NCBI GenBank assembly: GCA_028876035.1 | Contig: JAGWTK010000017.1 | Location: 1-21,672, forward strand | From: Bacteroidota bacterium | GTDB lineage: Bacteria; Bacteroidota; Bacteroidia; Chitinophagales; Chitinophagaceae | Direction: 5' to 3' | Length of the DNA: 21,672 bases | Part shown: positions 13,094 through 20,200 of the stretch, piece by piece | Layout of the letters: each line of letters opens with the position of its first letter | Numbering within the stretch: position 1 is the first letter of the stretch | Translations under genes and position numbers: made by a program | Notes under the pieces: generated by a model | Databases searched by the model: none | What the model was told of the DNA's origin: nothing | What the model saw: the letters and a program-made list of their open reading frames with translations, nothing else

Positions 13094-15532
13094 TTATTCA
13101 ATCGCTGGGTTTATCGTGTACCATGCATTTCGCTGCGATTCGAATGAATACACATCGTTGCCTTCTGCACGTACGCGAAGCGCTTTTCCTGCACTGGTTA
13201 CAATAATAGGTTGTATGCTTTTGATACGGCAGGTTCCACCGGCTTTGGATAAAACTTGCCATTCCTGTACGACACCATCTTTCCAGCTAAAGCTCAATTC
13301 AAATGCGCCCCTGGCGACAACGCCCGCTAATTTTCCGGAAGCTTTCCATTCGTCGGGCAGCGCCGGCAGCAATTGGATATAGCCTTCCTGCGATTGAACC
13401 AGCATTTCATTTACGGCGGCGGATAATCCGAGTGCAGCATCTACCTGCATGGCGGCATAGCATTTTCCAAACATCGACTTTGTGCACTGTTCTTTCAGGT
13501 AGCCTTTGAATATTTTATTCGCGCGGTTGCCGTCGAACAAGCGGGCCCATTCGCACATCTTCCATACCCTCGACCAGCCGGAAGCACCATCGCCTCTTTG
13601 TTCGAGCACTTTTTTTACCGGCTCCACCAGTTCGGGGGTACGCAGGGGCGAGATAACATGACCGGGATATAGTCCGTAGAGGTGTGAAAAATGACGGTGA
13701 TTCTTTTCTGTTTGTGGCCAGTCTTCGATCCATTCCTGTAATACACCGTCTTTACCCACCTGCATCGGTGCGAGGGCGGCCCTTGCTTTGATGACCTGGA
13801 GCCGAAACGCTTCATCTCTCTTTAACAACGCGCAGGTGCCGGCCATGGCGCCGAACAAGTCATTGAGTATTTGTTCATCAATAGTGGAACCATAACAAAT
13901 CTGCGAACCGTTGTAATAGCCGCCATTCATTTCATCGAAGAAGCGGGTATTACCCGGACTGCCCGGTACATTTTCAGGTGAAGTAGATGGATTGGTGACC
14001 AGCCAGCCTTTGACGGGATCTTTTACGAGGAAACGCAGGAAGAAATCTACCGACCCCTTCATCAGTTCATAATTTTTCCTGAGGAAGGCGGTGTCTCTTG
14101 TGTATTGAAAATGCTCCCAGATATGCGTGCAGAGCCAGGCGCCGCCAGTCGTAAATGCACCCCAGTTGGATCCATCCATGGGTGCGGCTACCCGCCACAG
14201 ATCGGTGTTTTGGTGGAATACCCATCCGGTAGCAATGCCATAATGTTCTTTGGCGACCTGCCTGCCCTGGTCGGCTACTTCGCGGATAAGGTCGAATAAC
14301 GGTGATGCACACTCGCTGAGGTTGCCGGCATCCACGTTCCAGTAATTCATCTGGGTATTGATATTGGTGGTATACTTCGAATCCCACCAGGGATTTTGGT
14401 CATTGTTCCAGATGCCCTGCAGGTTACTGGGTTGTGTGCCCGGCCTCGAAGAAGTTATCATTACATAGCGGCCGAACTGGTAACCCAGGGCAGCCAGGGA
14501 AGGATCCGGGGCTTCCTGAGCTTTTTGTAATCGCTGGTTGGTGGGCAGCAGTGAGTTTTCTGTAATGGGTAATTCAATATTCACCCTGGAAAATAACTGC
14601 TGGTGATCGCGAATATGATCCTGCCTGATTTGTGCATAGCTTTTTCCCTGGAGTTTGCGGATATAGTTATTTGCCCGCATCTTTTCATCGCCTGATACAT
14701 CCTTGTAGTTGATGAAATTGGTGGCAGCCACCAATACAAGGGTTACTTCATCTGCATTTTCGACGGTCAGTGCCTTGGTGCCAACAGTGATGCTACCTCC
14801 CTTATTGAGCAGCTTTAATAATGCCCTGTAACGGAGTCGACCTTTTACACCCAGGTAATCGGCACTCTTGCCATTCAGTTGCAATCCATCATTTCCCCAG
14901 CCATCCATCGCGAAATAATCGGTCGCATAATTGGAGTGGGTTTGATTGCGCACACCCTGTAACTGGCAATGGAAACGAATGCTGCCTGGTTTGTCGGCGC
15001 TGATGTGCAGGACGATCGCCTGGTCGGGGTGAGAAGCCAATACTTCGCGCGTGAAATGAACACCGTTTTGCGTATAGGTAATCGAAGCGATACCGGTGCT
15101 GAGATCGAGTTGCCTTCTATAATTGCTGACGCCATCGGCAGAACCAAATTCCAATACCAGGTTGCCCATGTTCTGGTATTTCTGTTGTTCTACCGGGTTA
15201 CCCAGCATATACCGGCCGAAGAGCAAATGGCCTTCAACAAATTTCTTCTCAAAGAGTAACTGTTGTAATTCCTTCAGTTTTTTATAGCCGCTTTTTTTAA
15301 CGGTGGAGTAGGGGCCGCCGGTCCAATAGGTGTCTTCATTGAATTGAATCCGGTCCGTACTTACATTGCCGAAGTACATGCCACCCAAGCGGCCATTGCC
15401 TATGGGCAGTGCATCTTCCCAGTTCTCTACCGAGTCTTTGTACCAGAGCAGCGTGGCAGGATTGATCTGCGCCGGCAATTGCGAGCAGGCCATCAGGCAC
15501 AGCAACAGCAGTACAATTTTTATTGGGCGCAT
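13094..15532 (-). CDS. GH95-family alpha-L-fucosidase
   Basis: A 812-residue secreted glycoside hydrolase, expected to release alpha-1,2-linked L-fucose by inversion (some GH95 members act on L-galactose). The N-terminus is a lipoprotein signal (VLLLLCLMAC, Cys16), so it is anchored in the envelope. The N-terminal beta domain starts ALPIGNGRLGGMYFG; the (alpha/alpha)6 barrel carries TTNINTQMNYW (Asn390, Asn392), STSPEN (Glu520, acid) and RGDGASGWSRVWKMCEWARL (Asp648), which match the catalytic Asn pair, Glu and probably the Asp of the Bifidobacterium enzyme AfcA. HFSHLYGLYPG is another family signature. ATG 15532 is preferred; ATG 15544 adds four residues. No SusC/SusD pair or regulator lies nearby, so it is an orphan rather than part of a visible PUL. 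Confidence 0.93.
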   Translation of the reverse strand: MRPIKIVLLLLCLMACSQLPAQINPATLLWYKDSVENWEDALPIGNGRLGGMYFGNVSTDRIQFNEDTYWTGGPYSTVKKSGYKKLKELQQLLFEKKFVEGHLLFGRYMLGNPVEQQKYQNMGNLVLEFGSADGVSNYRRQLDLSTGIASITYTQNGVHFTREVLASHPDQAIVLHISADKPGSIRFHCQLQGVRNQTHSNYATDYFAMDGWGNDGLQLNGKSADYLGVKGRLRYRALLKLLNKGGSITVGTKALTVENADEVTLVLVAATNFINYKDVSGDEKMRANNYIRKLQGKSYAQIRQDHIRDHQQLFSRVNIELPITENSLLPTNQRLQKAQEAPDPSLAALGYQFGRYVMITSSRPGTQPSNLQGIWNNDQNPWWDSKYTTNINTQMNYWNVDAGNLSECASPLFDLIREVADQGRQVAKEHYGIATGWVFHQNTDLWRVAAPMDGSNWGAFTTGGAWLCTHIWEHFQYTRDTAFLRKNYELMKGSVDFFLRFLVKDPVKGWLVTNPSTSPENVPGSPGNTRFFDEMNGGYYNGSQICYGSTIDEQILNDLFGAMAGTCALLKRDEAFRLQVIKARAALAPMQVGKDGVLQEWIEDWPQTEKNHRHFSHLYGLYPGHVISPLRTPELVEPVKKVLEQRGDGASGWSRVWKMCEWARLFDGNRANKIFKGYLKEQCTKSMFGKCYAAMQVDAALGLSAAVNEMLVQSQEGYIQLLPALPDEWKASGKLAGVVARGAFELSFSWKDGVVQEWQVLSKAGGTCRIKSIQPIIVTSAGKALRVRAEGNDVYSFESQRNAWYTINPAIE

Positions 15533-15695
15533 GAAAGCAGGCATGGGTTGCTACAAGATACGAACTGCCGGTTGAACCTCAGCGAAGGATTCATCGCCAG
15601 AAACAAGCAGGGTAAGGCTTGCAGTAGGCCGGGTAAGGTTCGCTCAAAAAAACTATTTCACTGAGAAAGGGACTGCGACCAAATTTGCGGACAAT

Positions 15696-16478
15696 TTATG
15701 CGGATTGAATGGCACGGATAATGGCGGTCGCGACGGGACAGGGATCATTTTCGGTAGGACTAATATTGAAAGGATGTTTGTTATGCAGCGGTGGTTGTGC
15801 CATGAATTTTGGCTGGTGCCCCTGGTGATCCTGCGCGGCATGCACCAGGAAGGGGTGACAGAGATACACGGTGCCCGCGCTACCAGTAGCCGTTGTGATG
15901 GGTCGTTCGGGTATGTATGCCAGCTGTTGAGCGAGTTCCATAAAAGACAGGCCGGCTTCGCCCGCAGGTGCCAGTAGTCTTGCCACATCCCCATGCGATC
16001 CGATTTTAATCAGGGTGGGTGCATCCGCTTCTGTGACATCCGAAAAAAGGAATAACATCAGCAAGGCCCGTCTCTTTGAGTACACATTGATCCGCCAGTT
16101 GACATAGTCGTTCGGGTCGCTGCCTGGAAAACTCGCGTCCACATGCCAGCCGGTATCATTGGCAGTTTTGGATGAAGGAAAGCGGATCGGAAAAGAACCC
16201 AGTGATTGCCGCGGCAACCAATTGTCTTTTCCCACGAGTTGATCAAAGGCTGCGTGCAGGATCGCTGTATTGGCAGCTTGCTGGAACGGAGCGTCACTAC
16301 GTTCAGCAATGCGGACAACCGGTTCTGTCCAGCTGGCAGGGTTATCGGGATCGCAACCGTTGGCCTGCCATAAGATCGAACGGCATTCATCTGCCAGTAA
16401 GGACGGAAATGCATGGTCCAGCTTCACGAAGCCATCGCTGATAAACTGACTGATTTGTTGTTCAGAAAGTGCCTGCAT
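15696..16478 (-). CDS. Phytanoyl-CoA dioxygenase (PhyH) family protein
   Basis: A 260-residue Fe(II)/2-oxoglutarate oxygenase of the PhyH type, cytoplasmic, likely hydroxylating a small molecule. The iron triad is visible as GWHVDAS (His112, Asp114) and HPFLVHA (His213). The position that normally carries the 2-oxoglutarate-binding Arg (…PRFMAQPPL in many bacterial homologues) is Lys224 here (HQPKFMAQPPL). It begins with the standard LSEQQISQFISDGFVKL helix. It lies 38 bases after the secreted hypothetical gene and may be the last gene of a TPR-hypothetical-PhyH unit. A 163-base gap (15533-15695) separates it from the GH95 gene; I see no gene in that gap. Confidence 0.88.
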   Translation of the reverse strand: MQALSEQQISQFISDGFVKLDHAFPSLLADECRSILWQANGCDPDNPASWTEPVVRIAERSDAPFQQAANTAILHAAFDQLVGKDNWLPRQSLGSFPIRFPSSKTANDTGWHVDASFPGSDPNDYVNWRINVYSKRRALLMLFLFSDVTEADAPTLIKIGSHGDVARLLAPAGEAGLSFMELAQQLAYIPERPITTATGSAGTVYLCHPFLVHAAQDHQGHQPKFMAQPPLHNKHPFNISPTENDPCPVATAIIRAIQSA

Positions 16479-16516
16479 GGGTAAGTTGGGTAAATTTAAT
16501 GCTTCCGTTACCTTTT

Positions 16517-17056
16517 CTATCCATCGAATTCGCCGCAGTCGTGCTGTTTGAATTTGCGGAGCTGTTCTTTTGTTGTATAGAACTTTGAAAAGCGTTTGTT
16601 CTTCAAGGTGAGTTTATCGCCGCTGACCTTTAGTTCATACACGGGTATTGATTCCACTTTTGTAAAACGGAACTCAGTATTTTTACTGGTAATGAGAATT
16701 CCGTCAGACATAGGTTTGTACGTATATAATTCGTCTATCCAACGATCCGTTGGGTTACACACATTTATCCATTCCAGTCTCTTTTTGGTCAGATGGAAGG
16801 AAGCGAGATCGCAGTCGTAGCAATTTCCCTGGAATTCGATGCCATATTTTTCGCTGATCTTTTTACTCTTCGGATTGAGCAATGCCACGGGAACCAGCTG
16901 CTGGAAATCTCCCAGGTTGTCGGAAGGCAGTTGCAGGTGCATGCCTTTTGCTGTATTTACTGTTGGTAGAATTGCTGCATGTGAAGGCTTCGTAGCCAGG
17001 GGCGATGTGGGGAGCATGCCGCCGATTGCGAGAAGGCAGAGGGTGGTTAGTTTCAT
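16517..17056 (-). CDS. Secreted hypothetical protein with four cysteines
   Basis: Not recognised. A 179-residue protein with a signal peptide (MKLTTLCLLAIGGMLPTSP, then up to about residue 28). The mature part has CYDC (about 78-81), a single Cys (about 100) in INVCNPTDRW and a last Cys near the C-terminus (HDCGEF), enough for two disulphides in the periplasm. Predicted content is mostly beta strands (GILITSKNTEFRFTKVESIPVYELKVSGDKLTLKN), a lipocalin- or META-like pattern without a specific match. It starts seven bases after the TPR lipoprotein stop, so the two are almost certainly co-transcribed and may work together in the envelope. Confidence 0.7.
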   Translation of the reverse strand: MKLTTLCLLAIGGMLPTSPLATKPSHAAILPTVNTAKGMHLQLPSDNLGDFQQLVPVALLNPKSKKISEKYGIEFQGNCYDCDLASFHLTKKRLEWINVCNPTDRWIDELYTYKPMSDGILITSKNTEFRFTKVESIPVYELKVSGDKLTLKNKRFSKFYTTKEQLRKFKQHDCGEFDG

Positions 17057-17063
17057 TGTTTAT

Positions 17064-17846
17064 TTACTGTGTCCAGGATAAAGTATGCTGGCCAGGTGAT
17101 ATATCGTTGATGGTGGTTTTGTAGTTATCCGGGAAATTCTTCTTCAACTCCGCTTTTAGTTGTTCCAGGTCCGTACTGTCTTCCAGTTCTGCTTTTATCA
17201 GGATAAGGGAGATTAGGTAGGCTTTTTCAGAAGGATATTCCAAATGCAGTTGCCGGAATAAGGCCAAAGCGCGCCAGGTATTGTTGAGATGGTATTCGTT
17301 TTTGGCAAGCATGAGTTTGGTGGGTGCATCGAGGTATAGCTTTCTTGCCTTAAGGTTGTATTTATAGGCTTTTTCCGGGTCAAAGTGTTCTTTATCATAT
17401 TCACCGAGGTATACCAATCCGAGCAGGTTATTGATGACGGCATTGTTGCTATCGGCCCGGAACCCCGCCTCGAGCATGCTGAGGGCGGAGTCGATGCGTG
17501 AATACTGGAAATAGGCGTAGGCCATATTGATATAATACTTTGGCACCGGGTGGGGGTAGAGTCTTGCCGCAGTGGTATACATCGTACGGGCTGAGTCGTA
17601 CAATGTGTCGCGCGCATACGCATCGGCAATATTTTCAAAGTAGATGGCCCTGGTGGTATCGGGCAGATTGGGCTGTTCCGTCGCTTCAAAAAAAAGCCGG
17701 CGCGCTTCTTTGTAATCACCTTTTTCAAAGTAGTCGAGCCCATCGCGGTTGAGATCCTTTGCTTTCTCAACAGTGCTTTGCTTCGAATCGCAGGAAAAGG
17801 ATCCGAACAATACGGTAACGACGATTAATATCCTGATTGTACGCAT
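17064..17846 (-). CDS. TPR-repeat lipoprotein
   Basis: A 260-residue cell-envelope lipoprotein (signal ending LFGSFSC, Cys19) built of tetratricopeptide-like helices. Repeats are visible at about 33-62 (LNRDGLDYFEKGDYKEARRLFF), 67-98 (ENIADAYARDTLYDSARTMYTTAARLYP), 104-133 (INMAYAYFQYSRIDSALSML) and 138-175, with further helices to the C-terminus. TPR proteins bind partner proteins; the partner is not known. It is the first gene of a probable operon with the secreted hypothetical and PhyH genes. A TATATTG box 18-24 bases before the ATG is a weak promoter candidate. A heptamer array lies 70 bases upstream. Confidence 0.82.
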   Translation of the reverse strand: MRTIRILIVVTVLFGSFSCDSKQSTVEKAKDLNRDGLDYFEKGDYKEARRLFFEATEQPNLPDTTRAIYFENIADAYARDTLYDSARTMYTTAARLYPHPVPKYYINMAYAYFQYSRIDSALSMLEAGFRADSNNAVINNLLGLVYLGEYDKEHFDPEKAYKYNLKARKLYLDAPTKLMLAKNEYHLNNTWRALALFRQLHLEYPSEKAYLISLILIKAELEDSTDLEQLKAELKKNFPDNYKTTINDISPGQHTLSWTQ

Positions 17847-17915
17847 GTAGAAAATGGAGCATTGGCAATATAGTAAATCTGGTCTGATCGGGTGTGGGGA
17901 AGAGGGATGGGGGGA

Positions 17916-17978
17916 GAGGTAGGAGGTAAAAGGTAAAAGCTAGGAGGTGGGAGGTAGGAGGTAAGGGGAATGAGGCAT
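17916..17978. repeat. Heptamer array (GAGGTAg), nine units
   Basis: Nine 7-bp units in register: GAGGTAG, GAGGTAA, AAGGTAA, AAGCTAG, GAGGTGG, GAGGTAG, GAGGTAA, GGGGAAT, GAGGCAT. The longest array in the window. It lies between the 99-residue hypothetical gene and the TPR gene, whose promoter must lie near or within it. Confidence 0.9.
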
Positions 17979-18020
17979 TAGCAGTTGGGCCGGGTCCATA
18001 CGGACGCTGGTGAATAGGCC

Positions 18021-18320
18021 CTACCATTTCAAACCTGTTTTAACAAGTTCATCATTGTCATCAGCTGGTAGATCTCTCATTGTGACCGGCAATGCACAGT
18101 CTGCGAACAGTAGTATTTCTTTTGTTTCCTCCGACACTGGTTGGATCCGTTCCAGTTGTTCTTCGCTTAGCGATACCTTCCAGCCATTTTCTTCGTTGAC
18201 GAAATAGTATTGATTGTGGTTTGCCTCGCATATTCCCAGGAATACCCGCACATCTTCGTCGTGTTCGGTATTGAAAACGATGAGTGCAATGGATTTATTG
18301 ATTAATAGTGCTTTTTCCAT
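18021..18320 (-). CDS. Hypothetical 99-residue cytoplasmic protein
   Basis: Not recognised. It is acidic, with no signal peptide or membrane segment. The first two thirds look like a small beta-rich domain (SIALIVFNTEHDEDVRVFLGIC, then QYYFVNEENGWKVSLSEEQLERI), followed by EETKEILLFADCALPV and an acidic tail (PADDNDELVK). The start at ATG 18320 is the first in frame after a stop. It stands alone: 163 bases from the next upstream gene and 174 from the next downstream gene. No clear promoter box is seen. Codon use and absence of overlap with any better ORF support it as real. Confidence 0.6.
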   Translation of the reverse strand: MEKALLINKSIALIVFNTEHDEDVRVFLGICEANHNQYYFVNEENGWKVSLSEEQLERIQPVSEETKEILLFADCALPVTMRDLPADDNDELVKTGLKW

Positions 18321-18466
18321 TAGTCGGTAGTATAGCTATTGCGAATTGTTGCAGATGAAGGTCTGTTAAGTGAAAAGAACTAATGTGCAGACTTTGTAGC
18401 AGCGGACCCCTCCCGAGGCATCCGGACGCAGGGTTGATGATCAATTGAATGTCGAGGCGAAAATAT

Positions 18467-18501
18467 TTAGAACGTACAACTTACTACTTATTACTCTTCT
18501 T
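18467..18501. repeat. Heptamer array (TTAnnAC) over a membrane-protein 3' end, five units
   Basis: Units TTAGAAC, GTACAAC, TTACTAC, TTATTAC, TCTTCTT. The TAG stop of the 173-residue membrane protein (18484-18486) and its last three codons (SNK) lie inside. It is the same family as 11180-11214. Confidence 0.85.
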
Positions 18502-19005
18502 AAACAGCTTCAGGAACACCGGCCGCACAAACCGATACAAAATAAAACCCGCGCCTGCCATCACCAATACAAAAATAGTAGGAAGCACTGCACCAAAGGT
18601 ATAGCTCATTCCCAGCACAAAGCCCAGTATAAATTCTGCGTAAAAGATGGGGATTAACAATGCAAGCAGCAGCAATATATACGGAACGTTTTCGAGGAAT
18701 GGCTGGAAGTCGTTGGTAAATGCAATCGCGATCGAAATGCCAAAGCCAAGTCCGGCAAAAAAGATCAGCCAGCTTTTTCTATTGGAACCAGGTGTTGTCG
18801 CAATTTGTGTACGTCGCTTGACGCGCTGCAATGAAATCCACGTAAGCAAAGGAATGAGCAAGGCGCCCCACCAGTTAGAGATGACGGGCAAATCTTTTCT
18901 TGCAAGAATATGGTGTGCGGGTACCCCTCCATGAAAGTGTTGCCAGCCGAGGAGCGTGAGTACAATGACAGCAATTGCCGCCGTGAAGAAGACACTTTTC
19001 GACAT
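18484..19005 (-). CDS. Membrane protein of unknown function, five or six TM segments
   Basis: A 173-residue integral inner-membrane protein. Hydrophobic segments at about 5-22, 45-58, 78-95, 106-128 and 130-160. The region HFHGGVPAHHILARKDLPVISNWWGALLIPLLTW after TM1 is characteristic of a Bacteroidota membrane family with no assigned role; its two His pairs and Asp could bind metal but that is speculation. Start ATG 19005 follows no Shine-Dalgarno motif. The gene ends in a heptamer array that supplies the stop codon, and begins 66 bases from the composite octamer element. Confidence 0.75.
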   Translation of the reverse strand: MSKSVFFTAAIAVIVLTLLGWQHFHGGVPAHHILARKDLPVISNWWGALLIPLLTWISLQRVKRRTQIATTPGSNRKSWLIFFAGLGFGISIAIAFTNDFQPFLENVPYILLLLALLIPIFYAEFILGFVLGMSYTFGAVLPTIFVLVMAGAGFILYRFVRPVFLKLFKKSNK

Positions 19006-19070
19006 CGGGGATGGTTTGTCCCTAAGTTGCGCAATTTTCGGGGATTGGGGATACCGCTTGTCAAATTGGG

Positions 19071-19302
19071 GTTTAAGAGTTGAATAGTTTAAGGGTTTAA
19101 AAGTTCCTTCAACGATACTTGCTGCGTCTTGTCTGCAGCACTGGCGGTTCGGTTTTTTGTCGTTGTCGCCTACTAAGTAACTCTTTACATCTTGTGTTCG
19201 GCAATAACTGGCGCGACGATCCTGCTGCTGAGGCTGCCGCCGAAGTCATAGTGAGCCGCACCTAAGGAACCATTAAACTATCAAACCTTTAAACTTTTAA
19301 AC
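19071..19302. repeat. 232-bp composite element with inverted octamer ends
   Basis: The left end is four octamers GTTTAAGA, GTTGAATA, GTTTAAGG, GTTTAAAA then GTTCC (19071-19107). The right end is the inverted equivalent: GGAAC then CATTAAAC, TATCAAAC, CTTTAAAC, TTTTAAAC (19266-19302). The 158-bp core is more GC-rich and holds no convincing gene. The right end overlaps the stop of the 58-residue ORF. The architecture resembles a MITE, but no target duplication is evident. Confidence 0.8.
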
Positions 19303-19473
19303 GGGCGCTCCTGCCGTCTTTGGGCCAAGTAATATCCAGTGATAGGTCCGCAGCTTTTTGGGCGAAAGGTAATTCACAACCAAATCTCCAATAAGCGTAA
19401 TCAGCAGCACGTTGAATACCGCTTTCAGTACGTCGCGCAGGGTAAAGGAGGACGAGGGAGCGAGTCGGTTCAT
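19297..19473 (-). CDS. Small single-TM membrane protein (58 residues)
   Basis: Below usual length cut-offs but convincing. ATG 19473 to TAA 19297-19299, with an in-frame TAA 30 bases upstream of the ATG. A short N-terminal stretch (SSSFTLRDVLKAVF) leads to one TM segment (NVLLITLIGDLVVNYL) and a basic tail (SPKKLRTYHWILLGPKTAG). It is not a known family. Codon use is normal for this genome and no ORF competes with it. The stop TAA is the GTTTAAAA octamer of the composite element, so the array provides the end of the protein. A TACTTTTA box ten bases upstream of the ATG is one mismatch from TAnnTTTG. Confidence 0.6.
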   Translation of the reverse strand: MNRLAPSSSFTLRDVLKAVFNVLLITLIGDLVVNYLSPKKLRTYHWILLGPKTAGAPV

Positions 19474-19587
19474 CGAAGTTAAAAGTAGAACTTTTTAAGT
19501 TGTGTCACGGTCGGTTCGACGTCGCCTATTTGAGATCGTACTTTGCCTTTCGCATGTTGAATTGCCCCACTCTTTTGTTGATACACT

Positions 19588-19932
19588 TCAGCTCGCAGAC
19601 GAGTAATTCATCACTCCCTTAAAAAATTGTATGCCGCCAAACACAATGGCACCCCAGAAAATAAAGCCAATATCGGCCAGGGTAAGAACGGTGCCACCGA
19701 TGCACCAAAGTGCGCCGTATAGCATGTCTTTTTCTGCGTGCTTCTTTCTGGCGGTTATGATCTGTCCGTGCAGATCTTCTACTGCCGCTGTGGCATCGCG
19801 CTCACTGGCACCAGCATTCACCATTGTGTGGATGGCTTGTGATGGCGTTTGCTTTTGGTTTACCAGCAATTGCGCAGCCTGGTGGTAGAGGTCGGGGGTA
19901 GCGGCTGGTTGCGCCTGGAGGGTATTTTCCAT
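19588..19932 (-). CDS. Two-TM membrane protein of unknown function (114 residues)
   Basis: The N-terminal half is a soluble helical segment (LYHQAAQLLVNQKQTPSQAIHTMV, ATAAVEDLHGQII) resembling a UBA-like or short helical-bundle domain. Then KKHAEKDMLYGALWCIGGTVLTLADIGFIFWGAIVFGGIQFFKGV forms two TM helices with Gly-rich faces. This second half is common in Bacteroidota hypothetical proteins with the same LYGALWCIGGTVLT start. No enzymatic motif is seen. ATG 19932 is the first start. It stands alone; the 114 bases after it hold no gene that I can support. Confidence 0.7.
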   Translation of the reverse strand: MENTLQAQPAATPDLYHQAAQLLVNQKQTPSQAIHTMVNAGASERDATAAVEDLHGQIITARKKHAEKDMLYGALWCIGGTVLTLADIGFIFWGAIVFGGIQFFKGVMNYSSAS

Positions 19933-20123
19933 GATAAGGGTTTAAAGGTGTAGGACTGAGGACGTTTGTTGTAGTCAATTTATTGTGCAAAACACGAAAT
20001 GAACGGGTATTTATAGTGGGTTTTAGTAAAAATACGGGCGGTATTTGCGTAGAAAGTGTGGAGAAGGCATCCAGTACAAAATATTGAGACGCATGCTAAT
20101 CACCCGGGCTCCTTGATGATCTT

Positions 20124-20200
20124 CAGATCCCAAAATCTAAAAATCCAGCAAATCAAGAAATCATAGATTGTTCTAATATCAGAATATCTTATATCTTAAA
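20124..20200. repeat. Octamer plus heptamer array at the DinB 3' end
   Basis: ATC steps at 20126, 20135, 20143, 20152, 20160 (8 or 9 bases apart) form the octamer part (e.g. AAAAATCC, AGCAAATC); then ATATC at 20176, 20184, 20191 forms the heptamer part (ATATCTT). The TAA stop of the DinB gene (20196-20198) is at its end. The remaining gap 19933-20123 holds no gene or repeat that I can support. Confidence 0.8.

Noticed and set aside
13116..15664. Plus-strand and alternative-frame ORFs across the GH95 gene
   Set aside because: They are shadows of a complete 812-residue GH95 protein with all family motifs.
19109..19249. 46-residue minus-strand ORF in the core of the composite element
   Set aside because: Composition is Ala/Ser then Arg/Gln/Lys without a recognisable fold, and another frame looks equally open at first; no start context.
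19476..19503. Possible heptamer array upstream of the 58-residue ORF
   Set aside because: AAGTTAA, AAGTAGA and AAGTTGT are suggestive, but a unit in between breaks the pattern; too few units to claim.
451..20200. Arrays as CRISPR
   Set aside because: Units are 7-8 bp and adjacent, with no spacers, no conserved repeat of 24-40 bp and no cas genes.
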